Below, in pieces: positions 59,995-62,622 of a DNA stretch of 62,622 nt. Both the position numbers and the translations under genes were made by a program. Each line of letters starts with the position of its first letter. The stretch's first letter is position 1. Under the pieces are notes generated by a model. The model was not told the origin of the DNA and did not search any database. It saw nothing but the letters and a program-made list of their open reading frames with translations. This stretch comes from Flavobacteriales bacterium (lineage in GTDB: Bacteria > Bacteroidota > Bacteroidia > Flavobacteriales_E > Vicingaceae). The stretch covers positions 1-62,622 of the forward strand of contig JACJZA010000016.1 of assembly GCA_020635825.1 (NCBI GenBank), read 5' to 3'.

Positions 59995-60035
59995 GTCATT
60001 AAAATCACAATGAGGCTCATTGTGATTTTAATGAC
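59995..60035. repeat. Perfect 19-bp inverted repeat with 3-base loop
   Basis: GTCATTAAAATCACAATGA (59995-60013), GGC, and its exact complement (60017-60035). No T-run follows on either strand, so it is not a typical terminator. It starts where transcription from the promoter at 59963-59993 would begin, and could be an operator or a 5' RNA hairpin. Confidence 0.9.
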
Positions 60036-60092
60036 AGTCATACAACCTTTCTTTAACCTTGCCCATCATCTTCTGAATAGAGTTTAAATTAC

Positions 60093-60268
60093 GCCTAACG
60101 GTTTGCAGCTAAGCGAGGTGCGGGTTTCAGAGCACTTCATTGTCTACCAGCACTAAAGATATAAAAAGTTCCGAAGTGAATTGCAAGCGCCAACAAAAAA
60201 TTTATACCGCTGAAAATTGCGCTTGCAACTTGCACGTCAACCCGCATCTTGCTTAGGTGCTGTTACTG
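60093..60268. repeat. Long attC-like site between cassettes C3 and C4
   Basis: It begins with GCCTAAC (60093-60099), complement of the C3 start core, and ends with GTTACTG (60262-60268), the C4 core. CAGCTAAGCGAGGTGCGGG (60106-60124) pairs with CCCGCATCTTGCTTAGGTGCTG (60241-60262) with a bulge and two mismatches. GCAAGCGC pairs with GCGCTTGC inside. At 176 bp it is long for an attC. Confidence 0.65.
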
Positions 60269-60302
60269 GCAGTGGTATTTTTCTGTATAGTTGTCTTTAT
60301 TT

Positions 60303-60689
60303 TTAATTTTCTCCTTCTTCTTTTCTTGTCCAACAGTCTATACACAATACTATTCCACTTTCACCTAGTCTTTTCATTTCTTGAGGGTGGTATTCCATTG
60401 AGCATTGTTCATAGTATTCATATAATAACCAAAAAGTTATTTTGTCTTTAGTTACACCGATTTTTTCTAGGTCTGCAAATTTGGGTTCTAACAAGTCAAG
60501 GAAATTATTTATGAAGTCGAAATATGGTGCCTCGTCTGCAACATCAACTGAATAAATCCACATATCAAATGGATTGTCATTTAATCTACTTCTAGGAAAG
60601 TCTTTAGGTATAACCGAAAGAAGTTCAGAAATGTCATTATAGTTTTTCTGTGTCCCGTCAGTGTTAATATGTATTCTATGATATTTCAT
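60303..60689 (-). CDS. DUF4279-like small protein (cassette C4)
   Basis: 128 residues without signal peptide. The order of a beta-strand start (MKYHRIHINTDG), PFDMWIYSVD, then LLEPKFADLEKIGV, FWLLYEYYEQ, HPQEMKRLGESGIVLCIDCW resembles DUF4279 proteins, small alpha/beta proteins of unknown function; this is only a weak match by eye. It is bracketed by inverted cores GTTACTGGCAGTGGT (60262-60276) and ACCATTGCCAGTAAC (60862-60876), with 173 bp of untranslated sequence before its start. Confidence 0.7.
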   Translation of the reverse strand: MKYHRIHINTDGTQKNYNDISELLSVIPKDFPRSRLNDNPFDMWIYSVDVADEAPYFDFINNFLDLLEPKFADLEKIGVTKDKITFWLLYEYYEQCSMEYHPQEMKRLGESGIVLCIDCWTRKEEGEN

Positions 60690-60869
60690 TTATTAATTTG
60701 TTTTAACTTGCTCTTCCAAGTCCTTTTACACAATGGTTATAATGTCTTGCTGAGTTATGGTCTGAGTTTTTATTTTCTAAATTATAGTTGTCAAGTTCTG
60801 CTTTTCGGTCTTGTTACACATTGGTTTTTACGTCTTGTTTAAGTTGCGGCTGTCCTCTCGAACCATTGC

Positions 60870-60950
60870 CAGTAACGTTAAGATAAATTCAGCGTTAGCG
60901 TAGTTTTAATAAAAGAAGCTGACTTTATCTTAATGGGACTAAAGTTAAAG
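60870..60950. repeat. attC-like site after cassette C4
   Basis: CAGTAAC (60870-60876) is followed by the stem TTAAGATAAATTCAGC (60878-60893) and GCTGACTTTATCTTAA (60918-60933), which pair at 15 of 16 positions with a 24-base loop. GTTAAAG (60944-60950) may be the outer core. At 81 bp it is a typical attC size. Confidence 0.65.
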
Positions 60951-60980
60951 ATTCTTTTGATAAAATTGAATTTATAAGAT

Positions 60981-61480
60981 GTTATGAGGAGTTTATTTAA
61001 CTCCGAAAATAATCAGTATTCTATCAAAGGAGTTAATCTACTTCTTTAATCAATTTTCTTTTCAATTAAAGAAGGTAAAGCTCTACTAGTTGCTAGACTA
61101 CAGCAAAAAACAACAAGGTCATCAAACCTATATTTTTATCATTTTTTATGAAATATAAACCCTGTGTATGTAGCGTTAAAAATGAGTGAGTGATGAAAAA
61201 AAAATAAGTAGTCTATTTTAACCAAGTTAAAAGTGTTTTAGTCTTTTTTAAGTTAGCTAAATACTTGACTTTGTCATTAAAAATCGCTAACTTCGACTGT
61301 AAGTCTGTGAGACGATACTACTCGTCTGATAAGTGAAACTTCTCTACGGTATTACCGCCAGACTTAATAAAGAGGAGTTTATCCACTTTATTTATCCTAA
61401 AACGCACTTGCTTAAAATAACCTACCATCACTCAAAAATATAGCTTGATTGCCTCTTGTAGCCTAGTAATTACTCATAAC
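60981..61480. other. Candidate non-coding cassette C5
   Basis: Bounded by GTTATGAG (60981-60988) and its inverted copy CTCATAAC (61473-61480). There is no ORF. Hairpins: GGAGTT/AACTCC (60988-61004), CTTCTTTAAT/ATTAAAGAAG (61041-61074), and an 8-bp stem TAAGTCTG/CAGACTTA (61300-61366) that encloses three smaller hairpins. The unit may encode a structured RNA, or may be a decayed cassette. Confidence 0.45.
61266..61301 (-). repeat. Reversed, diverged copy of the landing-site repeat
   Basis: TTGACTTTGTC...CGCTAACTTCG is the reverse complement of the 38-bp repeat at 28575-28612 and 37813-37850, with about eight differences. Confidence 0.55.
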
Positions 61481-61590
61481 GCTACTATATGTAATGTGCC
61501 TTTAGTTTGTTCAACGCTTTAAAAGTAATAATTTTTGTGAGGAATCCCCCGAAACCGCACCAACTTAGTAGCGAAACCTTGTCAAGTTAC
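61474..61590. repeat. Degenerate attC-like site after C5
   Basis: After the core triplet AAC (61478-61480), CGCTACTA (61480-61487) and TAGTAGCG (61566-61573) form an 8-bp stem. GTTAC (61586-61590) may be the far core. The assignment is weak. Confidence 0.35.
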
Positions 61591-61645
61591 AAAGCAAGGA
61601 TGCAACTTGCTAATTTATTTTTAAAAAGCACTAGCAAAAATTATG

Positions 61646-61715
61646 GCATAACCTGCCCAAGTTTCACAAAGCTAATATGCTAGCAACAGAGCATATTATA
61701 TATAGAATGTTGGGC
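61646..61715. repeat. attC-like site before cassette C6
   Basis: 70 bp: GCATAAC (61646-61652) at the left, GTTGGGC (61709-61715) at the right, the latter matching the canonical GTTRRRY. TAATATGCT (61673-61681) and AGCATATTA (61690-61698) form a perfect 9-bp stem. Confidence 0.65.
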
Positions 61716-61752
61716 AATCGTTTATTAAAGAGTAAGTTATAATTGTAGATAT

Positions 61753-61995
61753 TCATCTTTCACCTCTCCTAATTATCTCTGTCATTTCATTGTTGATTTT
61801 AAGTAGTTTGACCATTTCATCTTCACTTAGTCTGCCACCATTTTGGTCTTGTTTTATAGCAAGTTTTTCATATTCTGACTCTAAGTGTTTTAATCTAATC
61901 GAAGCTTGTTTATTATAAACGTCTGGTCGATTTGCATATTTAGAAATTAGAACATAAAGAACTATTACACCCAAAATAATCCATATAACTATCAT
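61753..61995 (-). CDS. Small single-pass membrane protein (cassette C6, second gene)
   Basis: 80 residues: one membrane helix at the N-terminus (MIVIWIILGVIVLYVLISKY) and then a charged helical segment (LKHLESEYEKLAIKQ ... KINNEMTEIIRRGER) likely to form a coiled coil in the cytoplasm. Not recognised. Its start overlaps the stop of the preceding gene by 4 bp (ATGA), so the two are translated together and probably act together. The stop lies 36 bp before the cassette core GTTGGGCAA. Confidence 0.72.
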   Translation of the reverse strand: MIVIWIILGVIVLYVLISKYANRPDVYNKQASIRLKHLESEYEKLAIKQDQNGGRLSEDEMVKLLKINNEMTEIIRRGER

Positions 61996-62579
61996 AAACT
62001 TGCTTTTTTGAAGGTTGAACTTAATTCAGATTCAATTACATTAAAATCCATTTCTAAAAAAGGAGTTCCTTTATTAGAAGCGCTATCAAATAAAGGCATA
62101 TATATGTTTATTAACTTTAATATATCCTTAATAAATCCTTTTTTTTGTTCGATATACTCATTTGTCCTTGGTAGCATCCTGTCGTATTTAATTTCCATTT
62201 TATTGCCCCAACTAAGACTGAGATTCTCCCAAAATAAATCAATAAATTCTATTAGACTTGCACATTTGTCATAGGACGAAATTTTATTATTCATATCAGT
62301 ATGTAAGTCTGTATTTGAAATTGAATTGTCGTAGTCTTTCATTATTGCTGCTAAAAACTCAGACCCGATCATAAGAATGTCTATTTCAGGTTGGTTATTT
62401 CTTTTAAAAATGTCAAAAAAATTATTTAAAAAAAAGCAATGGGCTTCGCAGATAGTTAATGCTCCATATTCATTATTAATGTCTTTTTTATGATGTTTAA
62501 AAATTCGATAAGCTTGTTCTGTTAGTGTACTATGGTAAGTCCATAATAAGGAAACGTTTTTTAATTTATCACCGTCCAT
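61992..62579 (-). CDS. Unknown protein (cassette C6, first gene)
   Basis: 195 residues, not recognised. It is predicted to be mostly helical, for example TEQAYRIFKHHKKDINNEYG, CFFLNNFFDIFKRN and QKKGFIKDILKLINIYM, with scattered Trp (SLLWTYHSTLTEQA, FWENLSLSWGNKM). There is no signal peptide or membrane helix. It overlaps the small membrane protein gene by 4 bp. The pair of a soluble helical protein and a membrane coiled-coil protein in a mobile-looking unit would be compatible with a toxin or defence pair, but nothing proves it. Confidence 0.75.
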   Translation of the reverse strand: MDGDKLKNVSLLWTYHSTLTEQAYRIFKHHKKDINNEYGALTICEAHCFFLNNFFDIFKRNNQPEIDILMIGSEFLAAIMKDYDNSISNTDLHTDMNNKISSYDKCASLIEFIDLFWENLSLSWGNKMEIKYDRMLPRTNEYIEQKKGFIKDILKLINIYMPLFDSASNKGTPFLEMDFNVIESELSSTFKKASL

Positions 62580-62622
62580 TTTGTATTAATTTATTGAATC
62601 TAATATCTACTTTATGTTGCCC

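Larger units (their letters stand above)
59650..60302. other. Non-coding stretch between fic and the DUF4279-like gene
   Basis: This 653-bp stretch holds, from left to right, the 12-bp tandem repeat array, a rightward promoter with a 41-bp palindrome, the core ACGCCTAAC, and a 176-bp attC-like site. I see no gene. The open frame over the tandem repeat is only a consequence of its 12-bp period. Confidence 0.75.
60690..61752. other. Non-coding stretch with two attC-like sites and a structured unit
   Basis: No convincing gene. Contents: an imperfect direct repeat TTACACA-ATGGTT...GTCTTG (about 60724-60746 and 60816-60838), the C4 core and its attC-like site, the structured unit C5 (60981-61480), a reversed relic of the landing-site repeat (61266-61301), a degenerate attC-like site (61474-61590), and a clear attC-like site (61646-61715). 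Confidence 0.7.

Noticed and set aside
60257..60451. Rightward 64-residue hydrophobic open frame
   Set aside because: It runs across the attC-like site and antisense to the 128-residue gene. The Phe/Leu richness comes from reading an AT-rich antisense strand.
61300..61366. tRNA gene
   Set aside because: The fold is a four-way junction, but the arms are too short, with 3-6-base loops. The T-arm sequence and a 7-base anticodon loop are missing.
62008..62274. Rightward 88-residue open frame opposite the last cassette gene
   Set aside because: It is fully antisense to the better-supported 195-residue gene with its ATGA overlap, and has no promoter or ribosome-binding site.

Overview
The window is AT-rich bacterial DNA from a member of the Bacteroidota, most likely order Flavobacteriales. 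The evidence is the gliding genes gldF and gldG, several secreted proteins with type IX secretion (T9SS) C-terminal sorting domains, PKD-repeat giants, an FtsK-LolA pair, a eukaryote-like IleRS, and promoters of the Bacteroidetes type (-7 box TAnnTTTG). I cannot name a genus.

Layout. 1-4.6 kb: end of a YraN-like gene, then a leftward run of T9SS cargo, outer-membrane protein, radical SAM enzyme, RhlE-type helicase and quinone-reductase-like flavoprotein. 4.7-9.9 kb: a rightward export operon (TetR regulator, ABC exporter, HlyD adaptor, TolC channel) with a striking candidate operator. 10-11.7 kb: purK-purE and tRNA-Ala(GGC). 11.8-27 kb: a secreted PKD protein, aldo/keto reductase, RidA-family deaminase, ileS, a DksA-like gene, lspA, gltX, folB, a TPR protein and an unusually long ligA. 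27-28.6 kb: a solitary gene bracketed by inverted core sites. 28.7-37.1 kb: a SprB-like adhesin, msrB, two lipoproteins (one a c-type cytochrome), a GNAT protein, recQ, UbiA-family and Maf genes. 37.1-37.85 kb: a second solitary bracketed gene. 37.85-44 kb: lysA-lysC, and gldF-gldG plus a DUF4340 gene. 44.2-49.7 kb: a 1850-residue protein with 16 PKD domains and a gliding-type C-terminus. 49.8-58.2 kb: lolA, ftsK, a lipoprotein, and an arginine-centred group (arginine decarboxylase, arginase, argS).

The most interesting part is 58.3 kb to the end, together with the two solitary genes at 27 and 37 kb. Each of these accessory genes or gene pairs lies between two short sites that are inverted copies of each other: GTTAGGCGT/ACGCCTAAC around a Fic gene, GTTACTGGCA/TGCCAGTAAC around a 128-residue protein, GTTATACGCA/TGCGTATAAC around a propeller protein, GTTGACAAAT/ATTTGTCAAC around a 176-residue protein. 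Palindromic spacers lie between adjacent units, and all genes point leftward with a palindrome just after the stop codon. This is the logic of integron gene cassettes and attC sites, although no integrase is visible and the outer triplets of the solitary units are not canonical. The two solitary cassettes sit inside two copies of one dispersed palindromic repeat, which therefore looks like a landing site. The array also contains an apparently non-coding, highly structured unit, a 21-copy 12-bp tandem repeat upstream of fic, and a perfect 19-bp inverted repeat at a predicted transcription start.

Gene functions are called from protein motifs read by eye. No database search, folding or composition calculation was run.
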